A stretch of 64,000 bases of DNA, from the NCBI GenBank assembly GCA_009801085.1, contig VNWV01000010.1:434001-498000 (forward strand), in the 5' to 3' direction. The position numbers were made by a program, and so were the translations under genes. This document shows, in pieces, positions 1 to 10,261 of this stretch. Origin of the DNA: Lasiodiplodia sp. COLG20. Lineage: Eukaryota; Ascomycota; Dothideomycetes; Botryosphaeriales; Botryosphaeriaceae. Within the stretch, counting starts at the first letter, position 1; each line of letters starts with the position of its first letter. Under the pieces are notes generated by a model. It saw nothing but the letters and a program-made list of their open reading frames with translations, had not been told where the DNA came from and ran no database searches.

Positions 1-956
1 GGTGGGCCCTTAAGCGCCATGCTCTAAGGGGCACAGCCTCAGCCACTGACGGCAGCTTCGAGAGCTTCCAGGACAGAGACTGGGCGCCTGGCAAGCGCGT
101 GTTCCTGAAACCAGAGGCGCGCGCCGGCCGGTGACTGGCTGCGAGCGAGGGTGCGGAGTGTTTCTGTTTCGCTGGCCGGGCCCTGCGTTGTCCCCCGCAC
201 TCGCTTGCTCCCGATTTGCGGCGATCCTACATCAGTTCTGGCATACCGACCGTTGCTCAAGCCCCTTTAGGCCAGCGTCTCGAGCCACACGCCCGTCCGC
301 CACTCACACCTCGTCCTCGGCGATTGCACCGCCCGCCCTGAGCGCTGGCTGCCCCACCTGCTCATGCCATCCCACCACGGAACTGGTGCAAGCTGGCAGT
401 GGGTCCGTTCTTCATTCGTACACGTCGTGTCAGCGGAGAGCGCCGTTCTAGACGCTTGAGTCCGTGGGGACAGGTCCACCGGTGAGGTCCGGATGCTGCC
501 ATCCCACCCGCCCTCCGTCCCTGCGTCGAGCCTTTGCAACGCAAGCGCTTTCGTGGATCCAACTGGCGCTGGGAAGGGGCCAAGCGCTCATCCGTGTCGA
601 TGTTTCGCGCCGTTCGCGGGAGCGGCGCCGCGCGCAACGCCCATGCCATGCTTGCCTTAGCTCTCAAGGCCAACACCCGCTTCGACTTGCTCCAGAGCAA
701 TCCAGTCTCCCGTATAAATGGGGTGCTCGCAGTTCTCGAGGTTAGCTCCAACTGCAGGAACAGACTACAACTTGCGGTGAGAACAGCTACATCTTATCGC
801 CCTCTTCTCCTATCACCACACATCTTTCATCTTTGCCCACCACACATCACCTATCTTTAGAAGCAGAGCTTCGAGACTCGCTGCGTATCTTCGACTGGAT
901 CAAGATCAGCATCACCTCAACCTTAAACGCACATCCCCCCCATCAAATCCGCCATC
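1..956. other. Intergenic; upstream region of the SDR gene
   Basis: I see no supportable gene here. The open frames on both strands are short, overlapping and of arginine/serine/proline-rich composition, as expected of GC-rich non-coding DNA. The right part carries the promoter and leader of the dehydrogenase that starts at 957. Confidence 0.5.
713..719 (+). promoter_or_regulatory. TATA box of the SDR gene
   Basis: A clean TATAAAT lies about 240 bases before the ATG at 957 and is followed by a C/T- and A-rich leader. That spacing fits a fungal core promoter with a leader of roughly 200 nt. The transcription start is inferred. Confidence 0.5.
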
Positions 957-1965
957 ATGTCTTTTGCTCGTCTTGCTGGCAAGACCGCCGTCGTCACTGG
1001 CTCCTCCACCGGTATCGGCCAGGCCGTTGCCTTTGCCCTCTACACCGAGGGCGCCCAGGTCGTCTGCGCCGACCTCGAGGAGAGAAGACAAGGCAGCGAC
1101 GACACTGAGGTCCCCACCCACGAGCAAATCAACAAAGCCGGCGGCAAGGCCATCTTCGTCCAGACAGACGTGACCAGAGCCGACAGCGTGAAGAGGCTGG
1201 TCAAAGAGGCGGTGAGCCACTTCGGCAGGATTGATATGTGAGTCTTCCATCTCTTTCGAAAGCACCTTCCCTATGAGGTGGCCTCTTCACCGATACTATT
1301 CTTCCCCCTCTTGCTTGGCATTCCCTTGTCGGGTGATGTCGTCGTCATCGGATCGTCCATGCTAACCATGTGACAAACAGTTTCATCAACAACGCTGGTG
1401 TCACTGGCCAGGACGGCAGCATCATGCTCTCGAATGAGGCCTGGGACAGGAATTTTGCCATCAACGCTCGCGGCACCTCCCTCGGCTGCAAGTATGCTGG
1501 CGCCCAGATGAAGAAGCAGGACAAGCTCCCCAGCATGGACCGCGGCTGGATCATCAACATCGCTGGCGTTCAGACCGGCTCAAGTAAGCGCTAGCTCTAC
1601 CATCGAGAAGTGTTGCGAATACTTACATTTCCACAGCGGGCGAGTCCCCCTCGAAGCACTCCCTGGTCACCGACATGACCCAAACCATCGCCCAAGAGCT
1701 CCGCGACCACGACATCCACGTCAACGCCATCACCCCTGGCTGTAAGCACTGCCCTCGACGACTCGTAGTACGCAACCCGAACTGACAGCGCGCAGATACC
1801 AAGATGTCGATGCCGGAGAACGGGCTGGAGACCGAGGAGGCGCTGGCGGCCATTGCGAAACTGCCCGAAGACGTCGCCAAGATGGTTGTCCAGCTGGCCA
1901 CCGAAGAGAGCGGCTGGATGGCCGGTAACTCGGTCTCGGTCGACAGTGGTAACGCCACTTTCTAG
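957..1965 (+). CDS. Short-chain dehydrogenase/reductase with altered active site
   Basis: Four exons (957-1237, 1381-1583, 1637-1741, 1796-1965) give 252 residues, the usual size of a classical SDR. The protein should be a soluble NAD(P)(H)-dependent oxidoreductase; its substrate cannot be told from sequence. The nucleotide-binding motif TGSSTGIG is at residues 14-21 and NNAG at 97-100, and the third intron falls inside the PG segment that follows the active site (ITPGYTKM). At the position of the catalytic YxxxK, however, the spliced protein reads ESPSK (164-168), so the lysine is kept but the tyrosine is replaced by glutamate, and the usual catalytic serine region reads NIAGVQ. The protein may therefore be a non-catalytic or divergent SDR, or the 1584-1636 intron may be modelled wrongly. 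The ATG at 957 directly precedes the Rossmann fold. Confidence 0.88.
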
Positions 1966-2193
1966 ACCTCTCATTTGTTCATCTTCACGTTCACGTTCAT
2001 GTTTGATGTATAACCACCCTGTAATGATGTAATGACGATATAGAATGTATATGATCAGATCTCCTCATATTTAGTCGAATTTGGAGTTGTGGATAGTCGT
2101 ACATTTGCACAGAAACGTTCCCACTTACAACATCAATCGTACATCGCGTTTACTACTCGCCTGCGCCAGCGCCGACGCCGTGAACGACCAGCA

Positions 2194-3156
2194 TTATTTC
2201 TCGGACTTCTTCGGTTCCTCTGGGTATGCCGTTGCCTTTTCGATCTCCCGCTTTTCCTCGTGGAGCTCTTCTTTTGCCTTTATGGAGCTTTCAACCTGTT
2301 CAACCGCCCGCTCGATTTCGATCTCCATTTCCGGCAAATGATATCTTTCGGCTAACAGCTTGCCATTCCACTTTTGCAAAACCATGACATCTTCTGTTTC
2401 GTTGTTTGTCTGGCGCCTGACAATCTCGGCGACCGCCTCGGCCTGCTCTTTCGAAGGCGGTGCAGCATCGCGCGACAGTTGTCGGGTAGGGTGAATGAGG
2501 CCAGCAGCATATAGCTGATCGAGCTCATCAGACGGTTTCGGCTTTATAAGATTATTCTTAAGCAGAAATTCAAGGTGTTTCGAGCCGGACAAGGCCTTCC
2601 AGTGAGAATATGCGCGGAAGACGAGGTAGAAAAAGGGGATGTTCGGTATTCTGGAGGCGGGTCAGTTTGGTCAATCCCCAGGCGCATGGTCCACTTACAT
2701 TGGCACCAGGGCGAACGGTGCGGAAATCGGCATGCCAATGATACTCCACCACAGGCGTTTGCGATGCAGCGACTGCCGCTCCGTCGCCAGCTGTTGCAGA
2801 ATTGGCGACACGCGCTCCGACTTGAGGAACAGGCCCGGGTATTTGACCTCGAGCACCTCGCTGCCCTCAAGCTCTGCCTCGCGACGCCTACTGCTCAGCG
2901 CAGGTATCGTCTTGAGTCCCCATTCCTGGTATGGGATCCGGCGCAGTACGCGGTTGCCTTGAACGGTGACGGTTTTCTTCCAGCCACCTTTGTACCAAGG
3001 CACCTCGGCCGATACCTTCTCCCAGTCTGCCCACGTCTGGTTTGCCTTGTTTGTGACCTTGTCGAGCACCGACGGCTTCTCTCCCGCCGCAGCGGAACGA
3101 CGTTCGCAGTAGATGAGGGCGCGACGGGTGGAGATTGGAAGGAGGAATAACCGCAT
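2194..3156 (-). CDS. Mitochondrial K+-H+ exchange-related protein (Mit_KHE1 family)
   Basis: Two exons (3156-2699 and 2650-2194) joined across a 48-nt intron give 304 residues. The N-terminus MRLFLLPIS followed by an arginine-rich stretch is characteristic of the fungal Mit_KHE1 family (yeast YDL183C-like), which is associated with K+/H+ exchange in the inner mitochondrial membrane. Hydrophobic segments flank the splice junction (SIIGMPISAPFALVP and NIPFFYLVF), forming the membrane part. The C-terminal third is charged, Glu/Lys-rich and probably coiled coil. The family is poorly characterised, so transport activity itself is not established. The Srf1 gene starts on the other strand about 400 bases away, so the two probably share a promoter region. 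Confidence 0.85.
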
Positions 3157-3563
3157 GGTGGCGGGCCGGGACCGTTGGTCGTTTTACGCCGCGGACACAC
3201 TGCGCGGCGGGAGTGTCGTTCTTACGCCGCGGGATGTAGTGTCGGGAGATGAGAATTTCTTTTTGGGAGGCTTAGCTGAGGCAGCCTCAGGCGTTGTGGT
3301 CGGCGGCCGCGGTGCTAAGCCTAACGTCATTTGCATGGTCCCTGCGACAAGGCAATCTCCCGGACGCGATCTGCACAGGCAACATCCTCCCAGCTCCGGC
3401 CACCAGCCGCCTGTTATTGGAGATCCTCAGCCTCCCCCAAGGCCGGTCTTTTCTCACCCGTCGGCAGCTGGAGGCCTTCCCTCCACAAAAGCCGCCCAAA
3501 ACCACCACGCTCGCTCGACTCGCCCTCGCGCCCGCTCTCACCACTCTGCCGGTCGCCCAAGCT

Positions 3564-4797
3564 ATGGCCTCGGACCATGAGACGCCCCGGACGGTTCCTC
3601 GTAAGCCCCCGTACATCTTCAACTCTATCGCACTCGCGTGCTCACTTTCACCCGCTCAGCTTGGGTGCGCTCTGCCCACAATGATTCCTCCGACGAACTC
3701 CGCCTCGATACCCAGGTGACGCCGCTATTGCTGCCGAAGACGCCACAGACCGCCCGCCCTGCCTCACACAACTCACACCCCTCTCCTCGTCCCGGCGCTC
3801 CCGCCGGCCGCCGCTTCGATCACGCCCGCGATGCTGCCCCGCCACTCCCCAACACCTCTCCAGTCGAGACAGCGTCGCGCTGGCGCTCATTTGCGCTCGC
3901 TTCCAAATATCCCGATCCGCCGCAGACGTCCGCACAACGCGAGGTCGCCTCGCCGGAATGGATCCGTGAGAACTTCAACGATCTCGACTCGCCGTGGGAG
4001 CCGGACGAAGCTACGAAGGCGGATCTGGAAAAGCAGCCTGGATTCTGGCTGTTCACTCCCTCAAAGCGGAAGAGCCGCCTCCGCAAAATTCATGTGAGAC
4101 TTTCCCCGGGCCGAGCTGCGACCCAAACACCCGTCACGTTTCGCATGTTTCCTCGCTTCCTCCTAGTTTTGGATTTGTGTGACGCCGCCGTTGCGTGACC
4201 GGCTCTTCCTGCGTGTTTCAGATTGTTGACATTGCTTGCAGCGTATTCTTATGCGGAACCCCTACATTCCGCTTGTCATTCGTCTTGTCGTCCTCACCTT
4301 TTCGGCTGCAGCACTTGGAATTTCTGGCCGCATCTTCCACCTTACCAACCGCAGCGACTGTGACGCTGGCTCGTCCACCTACATGGCCATTATCGTGGAT
4401 GTGATTGCTATTGTTTACCTTTGCTACATTACCTATGACGAGTATACGGCCCAACCGCTTGGCTTGCGAAATCCCAAGTCCAAGCTGCGTCTGATCTTTC
4501 TTGACCTACTTTTTATTGTTTTCGATTCTGCGAACCTCAGTATTGTGAGATAGTCCCGCATCCATGTCAAGCACAATACAGTTAACAATGACGTAGGCTT
4601 TTCAATCCTTAACAGACTCAAGCTGGGCGTGTGTGGACAACACCGAGCGCGACGACCCGGAAGTCCGGACATGCTACCAATCCAGCGTGTGCGACCAGCA
4701 GAAATCCTTAACGGCCGTTTTATTACTAGCGTTAGTGGCATGGCTGCTAACTTTTGCCATTAGTACGCTCCGGATTGTGGAGCGGGTGGCGCGCTGA
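3564..4797 (+). CDS. SRF1: Srf1-type regulator of phospholipase D
   Basis: Four exons (3564-3600, 3660-4093, 4242-4544, 4597-4797) encode 324 residues. Srf1 is a fungal multi-pass membrane protein that regulates phospholipase D (Spo14) in yeast. The short first exon runs into PPWVRSAHNDS, a conserved family opening. A disordered Pro/Ser-rich region and the block SPEWIRENFNDLDSPWE follow, then four hydrophobic segments: around IPLVIRLVVLTF, YMAIIVDVIAIVYLCY, LRLIFLDLLFIVF, and the C-terminal LLLALVAWLLTFAI. The last acceptor was set at 4597 because it restores the family-like AFQSLTDSSWAC; the more obvious AG at 4615 breaks the frame. Confidence 0.85.
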
Positions 4798-5477
4798 TGA
4801 CGGCTGACCCTTGCTCTTTTGCTTGTTTATATTTGTTTAATCGGTTCGTTATACCCCGGAATGCTACATACCTTTCTCTGTTTCCCTTCTTTCTCCTGAT
4901 CATCGTCTTCGGTCCGATTTTGGTGAGAATGCGTTGTTGAGAGTGGGTACGACCAAGAAATGGCGGGACGCTCGTGCACCAGGGAAATCGACAAAGATTT
5001 GCATCAGCATACAAAAAGAGGACAGCGGAAGGTCCGGATATACCTCATCGGTAATTTCCGGAAGATTGATTGGAGGCCTTCAAGTTTGAGATCTGGTCCT
5101 TGCAAGTTTCCTTATGCGGCTGACTACAGGTTTGCTTCACGAAGCGAACTGACATTATGCCGCATCACCACCTCTGAGCTTGGTTTGAAGGAAAGACGCA
5201 AGCATTTGCCGGATAACAAATGGGCAACTATTATGTGCATTCTCGTCACAAACACTTGGACAGAGAGCATACGTTCATGGATACCAGGCCTTTTGCGCGT
5301 CCCGCAAGCTGCTACGGTAGGTAGAAATAGGTGTGATATCCGGTAGGTTTCACTGGATATCTCCTTGCTTCCGTCTGCTGTCCGGTTATCTTTCTGGATT
5401 TGCTTTTCTATTTTTCTCAGGCGAAGTCGAATCCTCGTACTTCGGGTTTCTCTCCTTAAGGCCCTCGCCTTAACATC
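4798..5477. other. Intergenic, no gene seen
   Basis: This AT-richer stretch lies between Srf1 and the low-complexity gene. The open frames here are shadows without family motifs. A 5' exon or leader of the downstream gene could be hidden in the last part. Confidence 0.4.
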
Positions 5478-6632
5478 ATGCCGATAACTCTTCACCGCCG
5501 AAACTCCTCACCTATACCCCATTGGGACTTTCCTGCTCACCACCATCACGCTATCCCGAAACATCACCGCCGTTGGGAGCGCACGCACCGGCGCCTGATC
5601 CCCTGCTATGAGCAACCAGGCTACCATCAAACTTCCCAAACGCATCACCAGACCCCCTTCGACTCTATTCGGAGCCGGCGACTCATCACCGTCCGCCGCC
5701 GCGTTGCCCCCTCTCACTCGTTGAGTCACAGTTGCAGGTGCAGTCGCTGGCGCTGGTTGTGGCCATGCCTCCACATCTACCAGAGCGCTCCTCGAAGCGA
5801 GCGGAAAGACCAGGAGAAGCGACGGAGAGAATATCCCTACACATACGTCAAATATGACGGCCCTGTGGACTACTTTGGCAGATCGTACGAAAATGGCAGA
5901 TGGAGGGAGGGGGGCGACGGCGTCTGGGGTCGCGACAGGAGGGGGTCGTTCATTGATTCGCCTTACCTTCCGCCCCAGTCATTTTCGTCGCGTCCACAAC
6001 CGCCGCTACCGCCGCTACCTCGTCGTGCCGCACCGCCATCCCCCCCACCGCGCTTCGGCCGTCCCTATCAGAGAGAAATGAGGAGGGAAATGCCCAGCAG
6101 AAGTGGAGCCTGCTCTTGCCCTTCCTGCGTCCGAAACGAACCCGACCTTATCGACCAGCTCTGCAACGGAGTCGACTCGCTCCGCCTCGCTCCGCCGCGC
6201 GGCAGACCCGCCTTACTAGCTGCTAGTAGAGGCGGCGGCATCATCGCGCCTCCCAACTCGAGGCTGGCGTCGAGGGCACCGTCCGTGGCGCCGCGATCCC
6301 CCTCCAGAGCGTCGAGGTTGGGCAGAGGTCTGAGGTCGAGGTCGAGGCGGCCGTATCATCGGAGGGGCCAGGACTCGAAGGCTGCTGCTGATCTCCGGGG
6401 GGATGGTGGGAGGCATAGCGAATGGCAGGTCGGACGGCCGTCGTTTGCGGGATTGTTGGATACGCCGAGTGATGACGATGAATGGCAGGGCAGAGGACGG
6501 CAGCGGGGGAGGAGGACGAGCGATCGGAGAGAGGGTGGGAGGGCTGCTGCAAGAAGGACGGAGGAGGTTTTGGAGGAGAGTAGTGATATCCAAGCATGGA
6601 ATGGAGCTATTGTGAGGCGAAGAGCACGGTAA
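5478..6632 (+). CDS. Low-complexity Arg/Pro-rich hypothetical protein
   Basis: One open frame of 384 codons starts at an ATG in the context CATCATG. I do not recognise a family. The convincing part begins near residue 105: a charged segment (ERKDQEKRRRE), an aromatic/Gly-rich block (YTYVKYDGPVDYFGRSYENG), a run of prolines, a CSCPSC pair of cysteines, and a basic Arg/Ser/Gly tail. The first 100 residues are a less natural His/Arg/Ser mix. An ATG in another frame at 5608 opens a more protein-like N-terminus (MSNQATIKLPKRIT) that stops at 5722. The true gene may therefore start at 5608 and be spliced into the downstream frame. The 3' part is more certain than the 5' part. Confidence 0.4.
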   Translation: MPITLHRRNSSPIPHWDFPAHHHHAIPKHHRRWERTHRRLIPCYEQPGYHQTSQTHHQTPFDSIRSRRLITVRRRVAPSHSLSHSCRCSRWRWLWPCLHIYQSAPRSERKDQEKRRREYPYTYVKYDGPVDYFGRSYENGRWREGGDGVWGRDRRGSFIDSPYLPPQSFSSRPQPPLPPLPRRAAPPSPPPRFGRPYQREMRREMPSRSGACSCPSCVRNEPDLIDQLCNGVDSLRLAPPRGRPALLAASRGGGIIAPPNSRLASRAPSVAPRSPSRASRLGRGLRSRSRRPYHRRGQDSKAAADLRGDGGRHSEWQVGRPSFAGLLDTPSDDDEWQGRGRQRGRRTSDRREGGRAAARRTEEVLEESSDIQAWNGAIVRRRAR

Positions 6633-7199
6633 GAAGGGTGTGGAGATTCGTAGGGGTACGCAAAAAAGCATCGGAGTTCATTGTTAAGTAGTCAAGGGTT
6701 TGCGAGCTGTTTTTTACGAGGGGTACATACTGCCTAGGAGTTTCACGGCTATTGGGACTGTTTGGATCTGGGGCTATCCTTTTTTCCTCAGCCTAAACGA
6801 TCACAAAATCCTGCAAAGAGGATATTTTACGAAGTACATTTGAAAATGAGTGTTGGCAGAGAATGGTGGGGGGAGACAATGACGATCCTCACAAGGGTTT
6901 CGGCGTAGGGCTGAGGCGGTGCGGCGCGGGCATGAGCTCCAGCCAGCTTGCGCCTTCCTTCAACTTCACCTCGTTTCCGCCACGACAGCTGCCTAACGTC
7001 CGCCAGCTGGAAGCAATCCATTCCTTTCGCCGCGCAAGAATTTGCCAGACTAATCATCTCTCGCTGACCACTGACGCACACACCCGCTTCGACCGGCTCC
7101 TCAATCCTCAATCATCTCAGTTGTTGCATATCGCGACGACCCGCCGCTACTGCCGCCATCCGCCCTGTTGCATCTCTCGCCCACTCCACCCCACACACC
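6633..7199. other. Intergenic; upstream region of the thioredoxin gene
   Basis: Nothing coding is seen. The right half is C-rich and pyrimidine-rich, as in leaders just upstream of fungal start codons, and ends in CACACACC before the ATG at 7200. Confidence 0.4.
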
Positions 7200-7886
7200 A
7201 TGTCGAAGATCACGCACATCAGCGGGATGCCGCAGTGGAACAGCATCCTGTCGTCCAACACGTACGTCGTGGCCGACTTCTACGCCGACTGGTGCGGGCC
7301 GTGCAAGGCGATCGCGCCCGTCTTCGAGCAGCTGGCGCAGCAGGAGGCCAAGCCCGGCCGCCTGTCGTTCGTCAAGGTCGACGTCGACGCCCAGCAGGGC
7401 GTTTCCGGCAAATACGGCGTTTCTGCGTACGTCTCTCCCACGTTCTCGTTGCCTTTACCTTCCCCCGGACCCCTCCTTTCGAACGATATGAGGAATTCGG
7501 AAGCTGATTGAGAGGATTCGATTGTTTCTAGTATGCCTACTTTCCTCGTCTTCAAGAACGGCTCCGTCACCGAGACCATCCGCGGCGCCAACCCGGCCGC
7601 CCTGCGCGCTGCCGTCACCAAGGCCGCAGCCGACGCGGCGAAGGGCCCTGGGCGGGCCAGCACGGCTTTCCAGTCGAAGGGACACGTGCTCGGCAATGCC
7701 GGTGGTGCATCGTCGTCGTCTTCGGGTATGACGGGAGACTGGGCGTGGAACCTGACGCAGAGGCGCGGCGGCCTGTTGGACACGGTGGTGCGGTTCGTTG
7801 CGCTGTACGTCATAACGTTGTTCTCGTTCGATGCTTTCGCGGCGGCGAGGGAGAGCCCGTTCAATGTGAATAAGAAGAACCAGTAG
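7200..7886 (+). CDS. Thioredoxin domain protein with C-terminal hydrophobic anchor
   Basis: Two exons (7200-7426 and 7532-7886) give 193 residues. The thioredoxin fold occupies residues 1-105: the redox motif WCGPC is at 31-35, FVKVDVDAQQ follows, and a cis-proline loop AMPTFLVFKNG is created exactly at the splice junction. An alanine-rich helix and a Ser/Gly linker lead to a C-terminal hydrophobic stretch (RFVALYVITLFSFDAF) and a short polar tail. That arrangement suggests a tail-anchored disulfide reductase facing the cytosol, unlike the roughly 105-residue soluble thioredoxins. Redox activity follows from the intact CGPC; the membrane anchoring is inferred. Confidence 0.9.
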
Positions 7887-8349
7887 AGTTGGGGGAATGA
7901 GCTTGCATGGAGAGGTGCTGCATGGGCTTCAGACGGGCTGCGGCGTTTATGCGTTTGTGATGGTGGGTTCTTATCTGGCCGCTTTTTATACCACGGCCAA
8001 GGTCTTTTGGAAATGCCCTTTCTAAGGGTATAATTTATTTGATGCCTTTTATTACGTGTGTTCTGTTGTGGATTTTCTTCAATACAGCTTGGTATCCTCG
8101 CTGCGCTGATTCTGATCCCAGAGCACTGGATGTCATGGCTCCCGTTTTCCTATCAAAACCAATGTTTCCAATCAACCATACTTCCCAAAAACGCCAATTC
8201 CTGCTGCTTTTAACCAGTCCATGTCTCCATCCGAATGCTCCTGAATGCAGTCTATCCCAAGGGGACCTCCAAATTTCCATAACGCCTCAGTATAGAAGCA
8301 TTGAAAGCCGATTATGTCAAACCCTCACCCAATCTCGCCCTGTTAACAC

Positions 8350-8397
<48 letters not shown>

Positions 8398-8401
8398 CCC
8401 A
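7887..8401. other. Intergenic between two convergent genes, with a CT microsatellite
   Basis: This is the shared 3' region of the thioredoxin gene and the minus-strand gene ending at 8402. Apart from the CT repeat near its right end I see no feature. Confidence 0.4.
8353..8395. repeat. (CT)n microsatellite, about 21 units
   Basis: An uninterrupted run of CT dinucleotides sits a few bases downstream of the stop codon of the minus-strand gene at 8402, so it is probably in that gene's 3' untranslated region. It should be length-variable. Confidence 0.95.
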
Positions 8402-8869
8402 TCACTTGCAATACTCATCCTTCTTGACGAAGTGCGCGTAGATGACGAACTTGCGGTCGCCGCGGATGCGCAGCGCGACGCCGTGGTAGACGCCGGCGGC
8501 CCAGAGGCTCATCTTCAGGCGCGGCTTGCCGCTCGTCGGCGAGGCGCCATCCCTGAAGGAGTCGCGGTGGAAGTGGACGGTGTGCGAGGCGCGGTCGACG
8601 CTGAAGGTCGTGTAGGCGATTTGGTGGAGTTTCTGTGGGAGGGTGGAAATGGTCAGTTGGGTGGTTCGGGGGGCGGAAGGTAGAGCCTCACGTACCTCCC
8701 AGCTGATATCGCCGCTGAGGTGACGGATGCGCGGGGTGGTGCTCGTGGCTGTGGTTGTGGCGGTGTTGGTGTCCCATATGCGCAGCTCGACGGCGACGGT
8801 GGAGCGGGCTGTGGTGCTTTTGCTATCCATGCTTATGCTTATGGGGGTTGAGGATGCTGAGAGTGACAT
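8402..8869 (-). CDS. Small hypothetical protein, beta-rich
   Basis: Two exons (8869-8696 and 8632-8402) with a clear GTACGT...CACAG intron give 134 residues, or 121 if translation starts at the second methionine (8830), which I find equally likely. I do not recognise a family. After a Ser/Thr-rich start come alternating hydrophobic and polar strands (VAVELRIWD, AYTTFSVDR, THTV-like HTVHFHRDSF, LKMSLWAAGVYHGVALRIRG, KFVIYAHF) and a charged end, KKDEYCK. This looks like a compact cytosolic beta domain with no signal peptide or membrane segment. The intact frame across a clean intron supports a real gene. Confidence 0.6.
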   Translation of the reverse strand: MSLSASSTPISISMDSKSTTARSTVAVELRIWDTNTATTTATSTTPRIRHLSGDISWEVREALPSAPRTTQLTISTLPQKLHQIAYTTFSVDRASHTVHFHRDSFRDGASPTSGKPRLKMSLWAAGVYHGVALRIRGDRKFVIYAHFVKKDEYCK

Positions 8870-10261
8870 TATGAAGGGCTTTGTGGGATGTAAGGTTTGG
8901 AGGTATCGGGACGGTAGTAGTGTCAGAGGAGCAAGAAGGGTGGTCGGGCATTCGCGATGGAAAGTAGAAGGAAGGCATGACTGAACAATAGTGCGATCGG
9001 GGCTGAAGATGTGGCATGTGATGTTCTGGTACGGTAGTTCTCTGGGATCTCTTGGTTAGGTAGAAAAGCAAACAATATGATGGCGTAAAGGCGAAGTTGG
9101 TATTGTCTCTGGATAATAAGCAATAACAAGCTACATTGAGATTAGAAGGTGAAATTTCTCCAGGTATATGCGCCTTTAAAGGCTTGCGCGCGTGAAAGTT
9201 GCATTTCCTGCAAGCAAAGTTAACGAGCCTCTGGATAAGCATTTGTATTTCTGGTGGAAATCACTCGGTGATTTCGTTTTCAAAGCCGCTGGGTGGTTGG
9301 AAATTTTGGAGAAGACATCGATTTACATGCAACTGAGGTGTTGTTGTGGACTATTTCTAAGCTAATGCACCATGCAGGGTTCAGCTGTAGAGTAGGTTTG
9401 GTAGCTGATAGGTATCGGTTAGCCTATCACTCTTCCCTAGATCTCATCATTCCTTTCCAAGCCGAATTTCCGTGGATGCAAGGAAAATCCTCAAGCTAGA
9501 GTCAACGACAGGTGGGGCAAGGTTCCTTGCTTCTGGTTGGCCATTTCCGAAGATCATGCAGCAAAATCACCAGGATATTTTGTCGAATCCGGCATTCGGC
9601 ACGTGTATCATTGCTGTCATACCAAGGTACCTCATGATCGACTATCAGCTCTGACATCATTCCTGGCCCATGCTCTGAAAAGTGTCTGTAGGGCAGCAAT
9701 TCTGTGAGAGAGCGCAAAAGTGTTGAAAACGGCACCAAAGGGGCTCGTAAAGGCGTGCTACGAGGGTTCCGGCGAGCTGGATCTCGAACGTCAGACTAGC
9801 CGACCAGCCGATCGTAATTAGGCCGTAGAAAGCAGGTCAGAGTCGGCAGAAGAGCATGCTGGAGAGCGGGAGGGCGAGAGGGAAAAAGTGGGACGATGCG
9901 ACAGACGGCGGCGGAGCACAGGCCCATAGGCGGCTCTGGGCATGATGTGCACAGGGGTTCAGCAAGGAATGGGGCTGGCTCTGGACCATTAGCCACAACT
10001 CGGCGCGTCCGTAGCGGCAGCCTGCTGTCTGCGACCACGGCACCTGCTGGCCAGCTGCGTGCGCGACTCCAAATTCGCAAGAGCGCCCTGATTAATGTCT
10101 AATGTCTCCTGTCGCCATGCTGCTTGCCTATTTTGATTTGTAGGGTGACGTGCCCCTCTTCCTTGCGTCCACCGCCCGCGACCCGCCCTACCACATCTCT
10201 CCATCCCCCGCTCCAGTCGCCGCTCACGGCGCGCCTGTCTTACGCCTCCTCGCCCCAAGTT
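8870..10261. other. Intergenic, no gene seen
   Basis: This stretch of about 1.4 kb lies between divergent genes. The open frames are short and low in complexity. It presumably carries both promoters. Confidence 0.4.

Noticed and set aside
4601..4620. Srf1 last exon starting after the AG at 4615
   Set aside because: This acceptor shifts the frame after the intron. The AG at 4596 restores the conserved AFQSLTDSSWAC.
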